This document shows positions 46,174 through 57,225 of a DNA stretch of 64,000 bases, piece after piece (within the stretch, counting starts at the first letter, position 1; every line of letters starts with the position of its first letter). Below the pieces are notes generated by a model. The model was not told the origin of the DNA. It searched no databases and worked only from the letters and a program-made list of their open reading frames with translations. The stretch is from Silene conica (taxonomy: Eukaryota > Streptophyta > Magnoliopsida > Caryophyllales > Caryophyllaceae). The position numbers and the translations under genes are program-made. The stretch spans positions 10,049,001 through 10,113,000 of the forward strand of contig CM055318.2 in NCBI GenBank assembly GCA_029255685.2, given 5' to 3'.

Positions 46174-46763
46174 TTATAATATATGGTCGGAGTTTTCTTG
46201 GTAGTTAGAGGGTCAGACTAATAATAATTTGGCCGGGTTCATTACGATCGTTAGGAATTTAGTATTATATCGTACGTATAAGCTTAAAATCTATACATAT
46301 TTTTATCGGTTACTATTCGTTTTAAGTTTAAAACGAGTCAATATCACACTCATGAGTTATAGGACAAATATTTCATTTTAGACATGCATAATGTTTTTTT
46401 ATACTAATTCATCCTACATATGTATATTTGATACGTCTTAAACTTAGACCGATAGCGTCGTCCTAAATAATAAGTTGTATACTTTTATAATATAAAGTAG
46501 ATGCGTTGTTTTATTTACGTCTAAGTTACGCGTATAAATTCTCTTTACTTTTTAGATCAATATAACTGTAATACTAAAACCATATTTTTATTATATTTAT
46601 TCACCTTTTTATTAATTTTTTCATTTTAATAAAATTAAATCCGTGCATTTTTTGCACGGGCGTAAAACTAGTAATAATAACAGAGAAAACTGCAAGGAAA
46701 GAAAAACTTGACCTTCAAATTGAAAATCCCTCTAATTATATTATAATATTATAATATTTAAAA

Positions 46764-47021
46764 TTACCCATAAAACCGGTTGTAAATATGGTGACCTATA
46801 TACGCCGCCAAACAACCTACGAAAACTAGGCCCGTGCTACCGGCAAACAGAAGTGCGGTTTTGCACATGAAACAATTTTGACTTGAGAGGGTAAAACCCA
46901 ATACCGAATCCACCGTATCCTCTAAAATATGACCATCGACATCAACCACCCCAATGGAATGACGGAGAGTGGGTAAAGGTATCGTCGGGGAATGCCGGTC
47001 AGATCGGCGTAGCAAACCCAT
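46764..47021 (-). CDS. Hypothetical 85-residue protein, uncertain
   Basis: The frame starts MGLLRRSDRHSPT and has one hydrophobic segment (TALLFAGSTGLVFVGCLAAY) near its C-terminus, which could be a tail anchor. I do not recognise a family. No introns or neighbours support it, and it may be a chance frame or a gene remnant. Upstream on the minus strand (47100-47320) there is more open but unrecognised sequence. Confidence 0.25.
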   Translation of the reverse strand: MGLLRRSDRHSPTIPLPTLRHSIGVVDVDGHILEDTVDSVLGFTLSSQNCFMCKTALLFAGSTGLVFVGCLAAYIGHHIYNRFYG

Positions 47022-47621
47022 AGCAAGTCAGCGAACTGCTCGTCGGATAACGCAGAATCCCCAAAGTACAGAAGATACTTGCAGCTGAAAGGGACGGTTT
47101 TGTTCTTTATATGGTAATACTGATATAGGGCTTTGGTCTATTGGCCATCATCCTAGAATCTTTTGAACTCAATAAAGGAAGAAGAAAGTGGAAATGATTT
47201 GGGTGTTTGGGTACCTGCGTTGCGTTGTGACACAGGTAGTGGTGGTGGTGTTTTTTTGGGTACTTGGGTACTGACGGACGTGACGGCTGTGGCAGATCTG
47301 GGGCGGGTATCAATACTGGTGTAGTGATAAATGAGGAGCGATGTTATTTTGTAGACACATATTCGAACTCCACAAGCTACATTATTTTTTGGTTTTTATA
47401 TGTAAATTTATTTTCCACAATTTACTAAACATTTATAACGAACTATTAGTATTTTGCCACGAATATTGTTACTTATTACTGTTTTGTCACGATTATTGTT
47501 ATTATTATTGTTTTAAATTTTTTTTGTTATGTAATTAATTCAACCTAAAAGAACTTTGTTAAAATAAAAGAGGAAGAGTAGGGGTGGGTGAAATGGATTG
47601 AAGGGAGGGTGAGTGCTCTCC
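47022..47621. other. Non-coding or undetermined sequence
   Basis: No supported gene. It includes a T-rich patch at 47380-47530 and a short open minus-strand frame at 47107-47313 that is His/Pro-rich, without a recognisable domain. Confidence 0.35.
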
Positions 47622-47625
47622 TTAG

Positions 47626-47872
47626 GGGTTGTTTGGTTGACACTTTGAAAACACGTGAATTGCAAAATCCCATGAATTTCATAATTTTTGTAAAATGGAG
47701 GAATTAGAAGTTCCTAGGAACTTCCAATGCATACATAATGTAGGAACTTGCTTACCTACTCCCCCTCGGTCATTCGAAATTACTATGGAATTTAATTCCT
47801 ACATGCGCAACCAAACACTTTTCTCAAATTCACCCGAATTGGATGTGAGAACTTATTTCAACCAAACAACTC
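47626..47872. mobile_element. Tourist-like MITE remnant
   Basis: The ends GGGTTGTTTGGTTGA and TTCAACCAAACAACTC are inverted copies of the type seen in PIF/Harbinger MITEs. No clean 3-bp duplication is found. Confidence 0.5.
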
Positions 47873-48356
47873 GTAAATATAACAAAAATAAGCTTGTTTC
47901 CTCAACAATGTGGGACAACAAATGAGTTCTCCAGCAAAAATGAGAAGGAACTCTTGTTTCCTCACCAATGTGGGACAACAAATTAACTCTCTTAAATAAC
48001 AAAAATAAGAAGAGACTCTTGTAAAAATATACGTTGAGTCTTAGTTAGCGCGACGGTAGAAAGTTTTGGGTAACTTCAGGCCATTCTTTTACCCTGATTA
48101 AAGTTAAGAGGTCTTTTTGCTCTTTTTGTTATCTTTAAGGTCTTCTCTTGGTTGGTTCTCCTAAGATTTCCTTGTGCACGTAAAATCTTTGTAAATAAAT
48201 TTACGACTTGTCCTCAGTTTTATGCCACAAAATTAAAAAATCGTGTACCTTTTACAAAAATGCAGACATTAAGACATATTAACAAGTCTTCCCCCGAGTT
48301 TTAGTGAATTTATTATGGACCAACTCACCTTACCACATAATGGAAGTTATATAGTT

Positions 48357-48930
48357 ATATCGGGAGGGGTTTCGAACCAATGACCGTCTCACCGAGTGTC
48401 ATAGTAATCCGTCCGTCTTACTTGTGACTTCTCATAACCCCTTCCACTTGTCCTCCCACTTGCAAGTTTGTCTCACGTCATATGCTTGTGATAGATTTAG
48501 CCCGTCACAAATGAGAATTTGTGCATATCAATTCCGTTTTTAATCACTATGATAAGATGTAATGGAAGTTATATGTCCTCCCACTTGCAAGTTTGTCTCA
48601 CGTCATATGCTTGTGATAGATTTAGCCCGTCACAAATGAGAATTTGTGCATACCAATTCCGTTTTTAATCACTATGATAAGATGTAATGGAAGTTATATA
48701 GTTATATCAACTATCAAATGAGGTGCAAGCCATATTGGGAGGGGTTTCGAACCAATGACCGTCTCACTGAGTGTCATAGTAATCCGTCCGTCTTACTTGT
48801 GACTTCTCACAACCCCTTCCACTTGTCCTCCCACCTGCAAGTTTATCTCACGTCATAAGCTTGTGACAGATTTAGTTCGTCACAAATGAGAATTTGTGCA
48901 TACCAATTCCGTTTTTAATCACTACGATAA
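48357..48930. repeat. Local duplications with MULE-MITE-like ends
   Basis: A block starting GGGAGGGGTTTCGAACCAAT occurs at about 48363 and again at about 48738. A second block starting GTCCTCCCACTTGCAAGTTT occurs at about 48450, 48574 and, diverged, 48826. Each second block contains CCGTCACAAATGAGAATTTG, which resembles the terminus of the MITE at 45978. This looks like tandem duplication of a MITE and its flank. Confidence 0.75.
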
Positions 48931-49079
48931 GATCTATTCGGGTCTTCGGTACATAGAATTGGGAAGCAACCTTACGACAAATTAATATGGAGTATAGTAA
49001 CTAATTTGAGTAACTATTTGAAGTATGGGGAAGAGGAGGGCAAATGAAAAAGGTATGATAACCCAAAGTATATTGTAAG

Positions 49080-50030
49080 TAAAGTTGGCAAGTCCGAACT
49101 CGAGTAAACCTGACTCGATTAGATCTAATAATGTTGTAACTCATAACCGACTTGACATGATTATGACCGTAACCCAACCTAATCCAATTGACGTCGGCTC
49201 GAAACCAAACTAATACGACTCGTAACTTAAACAGACGCGTATATGCTTTGAGATGACCTGATCCGACGCAGAAGATAACTTAATATTGAAAGTTAGCCCG
49301 ATTCGAAAGATAACCCGACTTTAGCTCGAAATATAAACCTAACACAAACGAAAAGTCAAGACGACAGATTAAGATAAACCGACATCGTGGGGAGATTTTT
49401 ATAAACCATTTTAAAGTAATTAACCTTATAATCTTCACTAAATAACGACCGTATCTTACTCGTAAAAATAACCGGAAAAAATTGATTAGATAATAAATTG
49501 ATGTGCAAAACCCGACTAGACCCAACAAATTATCATAATTTCTTACCCGATACAGATCCGAGCTTGATAATTAGACCTAACAAAACTAACCCGATTTGAA
49601 TAACCCAACCCGCACCCGAATCAAGGACATAAAACCCAGATTGACTCGATTTTTTTCCGCCAGACCTGAATGTTTATTCTCAGAAACTGATTGTTAATTT
49701 GTTATTCACTTATTCCCGAAACAACACTTGAACACGGAATAAGTCGACCCAACCTAATATCTTGTAAACCCAAATTAATCCAACTTGATTGACCCATTTA
49801 CTAAGTCTGTTAAATGATAATAACCCGACCCAACAAATCTATTTTAATGATTCGTCCCGAAAATGACCCGAATACAACCCCACCCCGGACTCAAGCTAAG
49901 AATCAATCCAATTCACCTGACTTGTAAGCTATCAAACAGTCAAACACAATCATGACCTAATATCATCTGAATTTGACAAACTCAACCCAAACCCGACTCA
50001 AACGACCTAAAATAATTCTAATTCGAGTTT
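49080..50030. repeat. Decayed CCCGAC/AACCCGA-rich repeat
   Basis: Motifs such as AACCCGACC, GACTCGA and AACCCAACC recur in no reading frame across about 950 bp. It is typical of an old plant repeat. No boundaries are visible. Confidence 0.45.
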
Positions 50031-50202
50031 ATTTTAGGAGGAAGGAAAAAAAAACATTTTCCGCGGTTCGTTGTCCCAACTCTTCCCTCTCCTGTTTGAG
50101 AATTACAGTTGCTGCCGCCACTATACTGATACATACCTGAGTCTCGAAACAGCACAAGCTTTCTTCCTCCTCCACTCCTTCTTCTATCTTAGTTGCGCGA
50201 TA

Positions 50203-53200
50203 ATGGAAGACACCCTATCAACTGCTTCTAAAGACGTATTCTCTTTCTTTTTACCCTCTCTTTTCTTCTTCTACCGTCTTATTTTTACTGCTGCTTCTAT
50301 TTAATACTCGATAATAGAGTTATCAATCTTGATTACTTCGATTAATTAGGTTGAATCTTTTGCATTTTGGTATTGTTCTCTGAGTTTGATTCTGTTTTTT
50401 GAATTTTGAATAATGGAAAATTGGTAGTTAACGTTACGGAAATGGACCATTGGAAGGAAAACTAATGTTAGCAGATATTTTAGGGGTTAATACTGTGTGA
50501 TACGGAGTACTCCGTAACTGATTTCCTCCTAAGACGTCGAGCCTTAAAACTCATTCCGTTTCGATCATTTGTTTACCTTGAAATATCTCTTAGGTAAACA
50601 AATGAATGAACCCTCAGCAGGATATTGACTCCAGTGCATAAATGGTCTGTAAACTTAAGCTACACTTTTCAATGAATCTACGATTCATGGGAAGTTATAG
50701 CGAAAGCACCTCTTAAACCACACGCACGTTACGATATTGCTGTAACCCCTTAACGCCTTAGACCATTCCCAAGCAACAAGTCAATTTAATCGGGCAATTG
50801 CATATTAGGCCTTAATCTCTCCTTATTGACTTTGACCACTTAAACCCTTTCAAGCAAAAAGTCACGACCTAGGTCAATAAACCCTCCCAAACAACCACTT
50901 TTTTGGCTTTTCTTTTTTTTTTCTTTTTCTAAAATGGTTGGAACCAATTAAAATGTGCCACGTATGAGGTCGATTGGTGAGTCAATTTACCTCAAATTGG
51001 GTCGATTTGTGACTCAAATCGACTTGAGTCAATTCTAATCGATTTCTTAATTACAATTAACTTGACTCGACTCCAAATCGACCTTCCAATCGACCTTACT
51101 TGGGGATGGTCTTAGGAATTCAACTGTTGACATGGATCGTGTCAATACGTAATTTGATAAATGATGACTGCTTTTGTCTATGCCTACGTGTGCAGGTTCT
51201 TGTTCAAATCGTCAAGTTAGCACAAAAGAGCGGAATGAAGGGTGATAAAGGAGATTGGAAGGAGTTTCTAAAAGCTTTTGACACAAAGTTTGGCTCTAGC
51301 ATGAGCGACCCAGCTAAAAGGACCCCTGATGTTCTCCGTGCATTTTTACTTACCTTCAAGGAGCGTGAAGACATTAATGTAACACACTGGACTTTTACTT
51401 TCCTTTGCTATTTTTTGTTTTAGACATCTTATCTGTTTGATGCTTTATAGTTCTTCGCCAAAACTATGAAGAGTCACTCAAATCATGAGCAAGTGAAGCA
51501 ACATCTAAAATCTCAAGATGCGGAGTCTCCTGAACAGGTAAAATCATAATTTTATAACTTAGACGTAGCAATTTGTGGTTTTGGGCCTTTGGTAAATATC
51601 ATTGATAACATGGTAGTTACTAAGAATGTTGCCTCCGTATGATCCGTATAGGAAGTGCTTAAAGAAATTAGTACACTGTTTTTACCGGAACCTTAACAAC
51701 CAGTCTTAGAGCAGGTATGGAGAAAAAAATACCTCATTTTTGTGTCAATACAAGAAGAGAAGTAGAATAATAAATAAGGGTATCAATAATGAACTTAGCT
51801 GTTGCAATAAATGTTGCCATTTAGAGGGTTTTGTGTACTTGATGATTAGCTGCATAAGAACGTGAAAGCAAATTAACAATCCATGTCTTTGGTGGTAAGT
51901 TTCAATAGTTTATGATTGTGAGGTTTTTTGACTTGTATTCCCTCACAATAAAAAAGTCTTTTCTTTTCAACACTGGCACAGTGAGAAACGAGTAAGGAAA
52001 ACAGTGAGAAAATGGAGACGAAAGTGAAAGTCTTCTCTTTAGAGGGTTTTTCTCTACTTGAAGACTAGCTGCATAAGAAAGTGAAAGCAAATTAAGCAAT
52101 CCATGTCTTCGGTGGTAAATTTCAATGCGTCTAATTGTGAATTTTATTGACTTGTATTCCCTCAGAATAAGAAGTCTTCTCTTTTTAACTCTGAGAAAAC
52201 AGTAAAGAAAACACTGAGAAAATGAAGACGAAAATGTAATAGGGCCACTTGGTTGAGGGGACTATGGTCTGTTTCTAACTAACTTAAGGGTTACAAAAAA
52301 GAATGGCTAGTCTTTTGGCTCGTGAAGTGTAATATAATCGGTCTGGCCAATTTATTAGTGTGTAAAAGCTCCAGAGTCTGGACGAATGCTCCATCACAAG
52401 TCATATCTACGTGCATGAATGAACACCCAAACGAACCTTGTCTCCAAGGAACGCTCGTCTTATACCTAATTCAGTAATTGTATGGGGAATTTGGGGTAGT
52501 ATTCTCTCTGGAGTGGTTAGGTAAGAAAAGTATTACCAAATAAATGTTTTTTGTGTTGTTTATTTACAGTAGTTGTAGTTGACCATTTTATCACATAGTG
52601 GTTGGACACGTGGACAATCTAGCCACATCGGTCAAGGGTGTCTGGGATATTTGACTAGGGCATCTCAAAGCCTTCGTTACTCTTAACATATATTGATTAT
52701 TAATAAATGGGCCCACGTACTTGGTACTGAATATGACTTCGGTGATCGTAATTGACTGGCTGTGGTGATGGATGTTATTCCCGAGCATTTCCTTTAGTTT
52801 GTGTAAGCTCATTGTGTTTATTATTTCAAAGGTATAATGTACTAGAATTTCTTGTCGTGACAGTACAGATGTTGGTCCGTTTGACCCTTGAGCACCCACG
52901 CTATGGAATGGCTTATTCATTTCCGTCACATGAAGAGGTGTGCCTTATCATTCCCTTTGCATTTTCTGCTTTAAATATCACATACTGATGGTCTTCAAAC
53001 CGTGGTCCATGGATAATACATATGATTAGTTTGATGAACAATGTTATTGTAGAATACTTCTCTATATATGTCTTAACAGTTTACGGTGGATAGGATTGGT
53101 TTGTTTCAAAACTTGGTAAGAAATTCAAGAAACCATCAAACACATTGCTGGCTGTTGATTGTGAGATGGTTCTTTGCGAGGATGGAACTGAAGCATTAGT

Positions 53201-56200
53201 TGAAATATGTGTGGTGGACCGGGATCTACAGGTAATTCTTCAGTTTGCCTAAGAATTAATGTAACCTGCATCCAAGTTCTTAAAAAACACTTTGTTTTCA
53301 TCCTTTGCTAGTTATTCCAGGCTGGTTGTTTATGTTTCAGATTAAACTCCATGAATTCGTCAAGCCTGAAAAGCAAATTGCAGATTACAGAACACAAATT
53401 ACAGGTGTTTCTGCTAAAGATTTAGACGGAATCACTTGCTCTGTTAAAGATATACAGGTCCGAAATTTATCTAACCACTATTTAGAAATATGAGCGTCGA
53501 CTGTCTAGTCTTCATCAACTGTGGTTTTACTTTTCTTAGTGCTGATCAATTCCCTTTTTTGACAATCTGAAGAAATCGATGAGAAGGCTGTTGTGTCGTG
53601 GGGAGATTTTAGTTGGTCATAGCCTTAATAATGACCTGAAAGGTTAGCACTTGGTATTCATAATGACAGCTATCACAGCTTTTTCACTCTTCAGGTTTGT
53701 TGTATTATATTACTATGCTGTCTGATATAATTCTATTTCTAATTGCGTAATTCTTCCCGCAGCTATGAAGGTAGACCATGCAAAAGTAATTGACACTTCA
53801 TTTATCTACAAGTATGGAGATGAATCTACAAGAAAACGACCATCTTTGAACGAACTGTGTAAGGCACGTCAATTTTTGTTTCTTGAAGGACACTGTATGC
53901 AAGTTCTGCAAATTTGCTAACCTCTCTGTGTGTGCATACTGCATAGTTGATGTTGATCTACTGTTTTTGAGTTATTTTTTCTACTGCTGATCATAAAAGG
54001 AAAACATTTGCTTTCTGAATATGATACGGCTATAGTTGATCTGAATCTTATGACCTAGTGTTTGAAATTGTCTTGGCAGACTGTTTTGGGTTATGAACTT
54101 CGGAAGAAGGGAGCTTCACACAATTGTGCAGATGATGCATGTGCTGCAATGAAACTTGTGCTTGCGAAGATAGAGAATAAATTCAACAATGTTATTCCTG
54201 TCACTCAGTGTGATGTAAGTAAAGCAGTTAAAGATGCATTTAACTGTTTGTTTGTACCACTGAGGTCTTAGATGAGTTAGAACGGCTGGCGTGCCTCTAC
54301 ACGGCTCAAACTCCAAACTAAATAGGATGCTTTACACCAAAAATTTATAATCAAACTTCAAGTTTGTTGTGACTTTATCTCCATGTTGTAATTGTCAATA
54401 TGTTAGGTACCGGAGAATGAGAAGGCCAAGCTTCTTGTTCACCGAATTCCACAGGACTTGCCTAGCAAGGAACTTCATCAGGTTATTGGCGGGGATTTCA
54501 CAATTGAAACTCAGGTTGGTCGGTGATGTAACATGTTTTCATTCCACACTGCATACTTTCTCGTAAGTCCGGACTATAACTTGTCTTCACATTGTCACAC
54601 TTTGCTGAAGTGTGTTCACTTTTTCTTTCTTTCTTTGTTGTGGATGTGCAATTCAAGAATTGTCTTACTTAATGAACTTCAATTTTCTTGATGGTAGAGG
54701 TAGGAGTGTTTTGGTGTTCTACATTAATAATGACAACATTATAGCATCGAGCTTCTTGTTTCCATTGTTACCTTGACCTTTCATATTTCCCGCGCACCCG
54801 TGCACAACATATTGACATTCGGCTTAAAATGAACATAAGGGTTTGTCATAAAGCAGCTAAATCCGACAATAAGGCATGCAACCGCGTGGGATAGTTCTAA
54901 CCGAGTTTGAGTCTCTTAGCTTACTTCATCATTGTATTATCTTTTCTCAGTTTCCACGTAGTTGCACTGTTGCACGTGTCACCAGTCACCACAACCCATT
55001 GACCGTTACGTTTCTTTTTGTCAATCTTTTTTTCTTTTTGAAAAATGCTTAAAGAAAAAGTTATCTTTTTGGTCGAAGTCAAACTTATACTTTGAGGAAC
55101 AGTGTCTTACACAGAGTTGCATAACCCTAACCCAAAATACGGGACAAATGCACCACAGGGATTGGCATGTTTTCCTATAAAAAGCTAAAAGGTGAAAAAA
55201 AAATACTCTGTAATATATCGTAGAATGTAGACACGCCACTATAAATGGTGTGTCTACAGTTTTGTTTCTGAACCTAACTATGGTCAATATACTAGACACG
55301 CCACTTGGGAAGCTGGATGAAATTTTCTTTGGCTCATGGAGTTACATTAGACATGCCTTGTGCGCGTGTCTTACCGTGTCTCGAGTTTGAATTTCTCGAC
55401 CCTACATGAGCACCTTTGAGGAATAAGTCTGAGTCCGTTCCAAAACAATTTTTGTTTTAGTAATCAGTATTTAAAAATAAATACTTTGTGATATAAATAT
55501 ATAATGCTGTGGCAGGTTAGCAAGAAAGGTCGATGTGGACACCATTTTGAGAAATAAGATTGAAACCGTTCCAAAACAATATTTTCTGGAAAAACTTTAA
55601 GCAGTATTTCAAAAAAAATAAAATATGACTTTTTGATGTAATGCTTTGGCAGGTTAGCCAGAAAGGTCGAGGTGACAAGTACTCCGCTTTTGCTATTTTC
55701 AATAGCCCTGAGGAAGCACTTAATGCATATGTAAATTTGCAGGGAGACGAAGAAAAGGTACATCCATGTTTATTTTGCTGTTCTAAAGTTTATTTCTTCC
55801 TGTCCTGCAGTCCTGGAAATAAAAACATGCAAGGTTGGGTAGTAGTATAGTACTGGGAGATACGTCACAATTTTTCTCATAAGATTGACACATATGAGAA
55901 TAAAGTGTGGTAGTAGCCGATGGTGTTAGTACTTGCAGAGTTCTTGTCTATTCTTCAACGTTTTTCTTATTTAGGTGTCTCAAGTCAATTCTTACGTTTC
56001 TGTTTAAATATGTGCAAGTTGACTTTTCCTCACAGCAAAGTTGTTTTTTCTCATTTTCTATTTCTTGAAGCATAGCTTCTCTCTTTTCATTGCAAAAAAA
56101 ATAGGTAAAGAAATGACCGGAGCAGAGGGAATAGATTCTTAGGTTAATGGGTCAGGTTTATAGTTCAAGGAGTTTAATTCACATCATAATAACATGACAT

Positions 56201-56597
56201 CATTGTACATTGGCATCTGAACTATTTTGCTGTAAAATGGGAGTTGAAGCGCCTACTATCTTTGCGCATTTACTTTCAGGATTCATGCGGCCGCCCACAG
56301 AAACTTGTTTCTCATAAACTGGAAACAGGCTTGACAACGACCATCTGTGTTCGGAAAATGTCACCCGATTCCTCTTCTTCTGAAGTCTCAGCAAAGCGAT
56401 CATATCCTGTAGAGGCGTTGGAAGGCATGTCAAAAAAATCAAAGATAGACCAAAATGCTGAAGTTTCTCAGGGAAGTTCATTTGTTGATCTTGAGAATGA
56501 GATTGAAAGATTGAAGAAGTTGGTGACTGAAAGAGATGAAGAAATTTCTAGTTTGCATCGGATTGTAGCTGCTCTGACAAGAAAACAAGGGCTCTAA
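50203..56597 (+). CDS. Small RNA degrading nuclease (SDN-type DEDDh 3'-5' exonuclease)
   Basis: SDNs trim mature plant miRNAs from the 3' end. Twelve exons join in frame: 50203-50235, 51196-51378, 51451-51537, 52869-52937, 53094-53231, 53341-53457, 53573-53642, 53763-53863, 54080-54214, 54407-54514, 55653-55757 and 56280-56597, about 487 residues. The N-terminal part ([22 protein letters not shown]) matches SDN1. The exonuclease core shows [19 protein letters not shown] (D,E), GHSLNNDL (D) and [13 protein letters not shown] (H,D). After a region with [15 protein letters not shown], which resembles an RNA-binding fold, the tail has a coiled coil ([19 protein letters not shown]). Intron 8 uses a GC donor (AAG|GCACGT), since the GT nearby would break the frame. 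Intron 1 holds a Tourist-like MITE. The gene converges with PTEN2, 628 bp apart. Confidence 0.9.
50563..50610. repeat. Small hairpin in SDN intron 1
   Basis: TCATTTGTTTACCTTG and TAGGTAAACAAATGA can pair across a 15-base loop. It may be a MITE relic. Confidence 0.5.
50761..51111. mobile_element. PIF/Harbinger (Tourist-like) MITE, copy B, in SDN intron 1
   Basis: It starts GACCATTCCCAAGCAACAAG and ends CTTGGGGATGGTC, with TTA on both sides (50758-50760, 51112-51114). The 351-bp sequence matches copy A (32497-32825) in reverse orientation along most of its length. Confidence 0.85.
51821..52230. repeat. Tandem duplication in SDN intron 3
   Basis: Two copies of about 200 bp share AGAGGGTTTT, AGCTGCATAAGAA, GTGAAAGCAAATTAA and CAATCCATGTCTT. 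They are diverged and non-coding. Confidence 0.7.
55440..55652 (+). repeat. Duplicated acceptor region of SDN exon 11 (pseudo-exon)
   Basis: GGCAGGTTAGCAAGAAAGGT at 55513 copies the true acceptor and exon start GGCAGGTTAGCCAGAAAGGT at 55649. The preceding intron sequence (TCCAAAACAAT, AGTATTT) is also duplicated. The copy lacks the rest of the exon. Confidence 0.75.
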
Positions 56598-57225
56598 TCT
56601 CCTTTAGGGTGCAAAATTTGGTGCTTCAAGCTTGTTGCGCAATTAGTTTGGGCTAATTACCCAAATTTCAGAGAATTGATTGATAGTTTTTTTTTTCCTT
56701 TTTTTTTGTGTAATCATCTGCCAATTTTGTTAGGGTAGATTTTTTTATTGTACTAATTGTATTCCACAAATCCACTTTCAAGTGAAGTAATTTTTGACTC
56801 TTTGGATCGGGCGATTTATCTATTACATTGCAGGTTTGTTTATTGTACCAATTGTATTCCAGAAGGCAGAAACCCATTTTCAAGTGATGTAATTTTCGCT
56901 CTTTGGCTCCGACAATTCATCTATTATATTGCAGGTTTGTTACTATCGAATTTCACAAATCCATGAAAATTGTGCAAAAGGAAATAATTTAAGTGTGTAA
57001 CTCAAAGATTCATAGAAGAAAGGATGTGAATGTTCATGACCAAAAAACCAGGGCACTGAAAACATCAAGATTTTTACAATGTAAAACATTACAGATACAA
57101 CACCTGACAAAACTGCAATCTGACATCTGACATGCTCTCTTATCAGCAGAGTTGGGTTGAAGTGAATCGAGGTAGAAAAAATGTGAAACTGTACCGTACA
57201 ATACAGACTAGTAATAATATCTGAA
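56598..57225. other. Convergent 3' intergenic region of SDN and PTEN2
   Basis: It holds the two 3' UTRs. A duplicated segment sharing TTATTGTAC, AATTGTATTCCA and TTTTCAAGTGA appears at about 56746-56830 and 56838-56940. Confidence 0.6.

Larger units (their letters stand above)
44781..46671 (+). mobile_element. Non-autonomous Helitron with three nested elements
   Basis: The 5' end TCCTTTTTCTATAAAAGGAA follows host A at 44780. The 3' end has a CCGTGCA/TGCACGG hairpin, a short spacer and CTAG at 46668-46671, followed by T. Inside are a second Helitron (44881-45282, minus), a Stowaway (45545-45807) and a MULE MITE (45978-46173). No Rep/helicase frame is present. Confidence 0.75.

Noticed and set aside
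47107..47313. 68-codon His/Pro-rich minus-strand frame
   Set aside because: Low complexity, no domain, no splice or promoter support.
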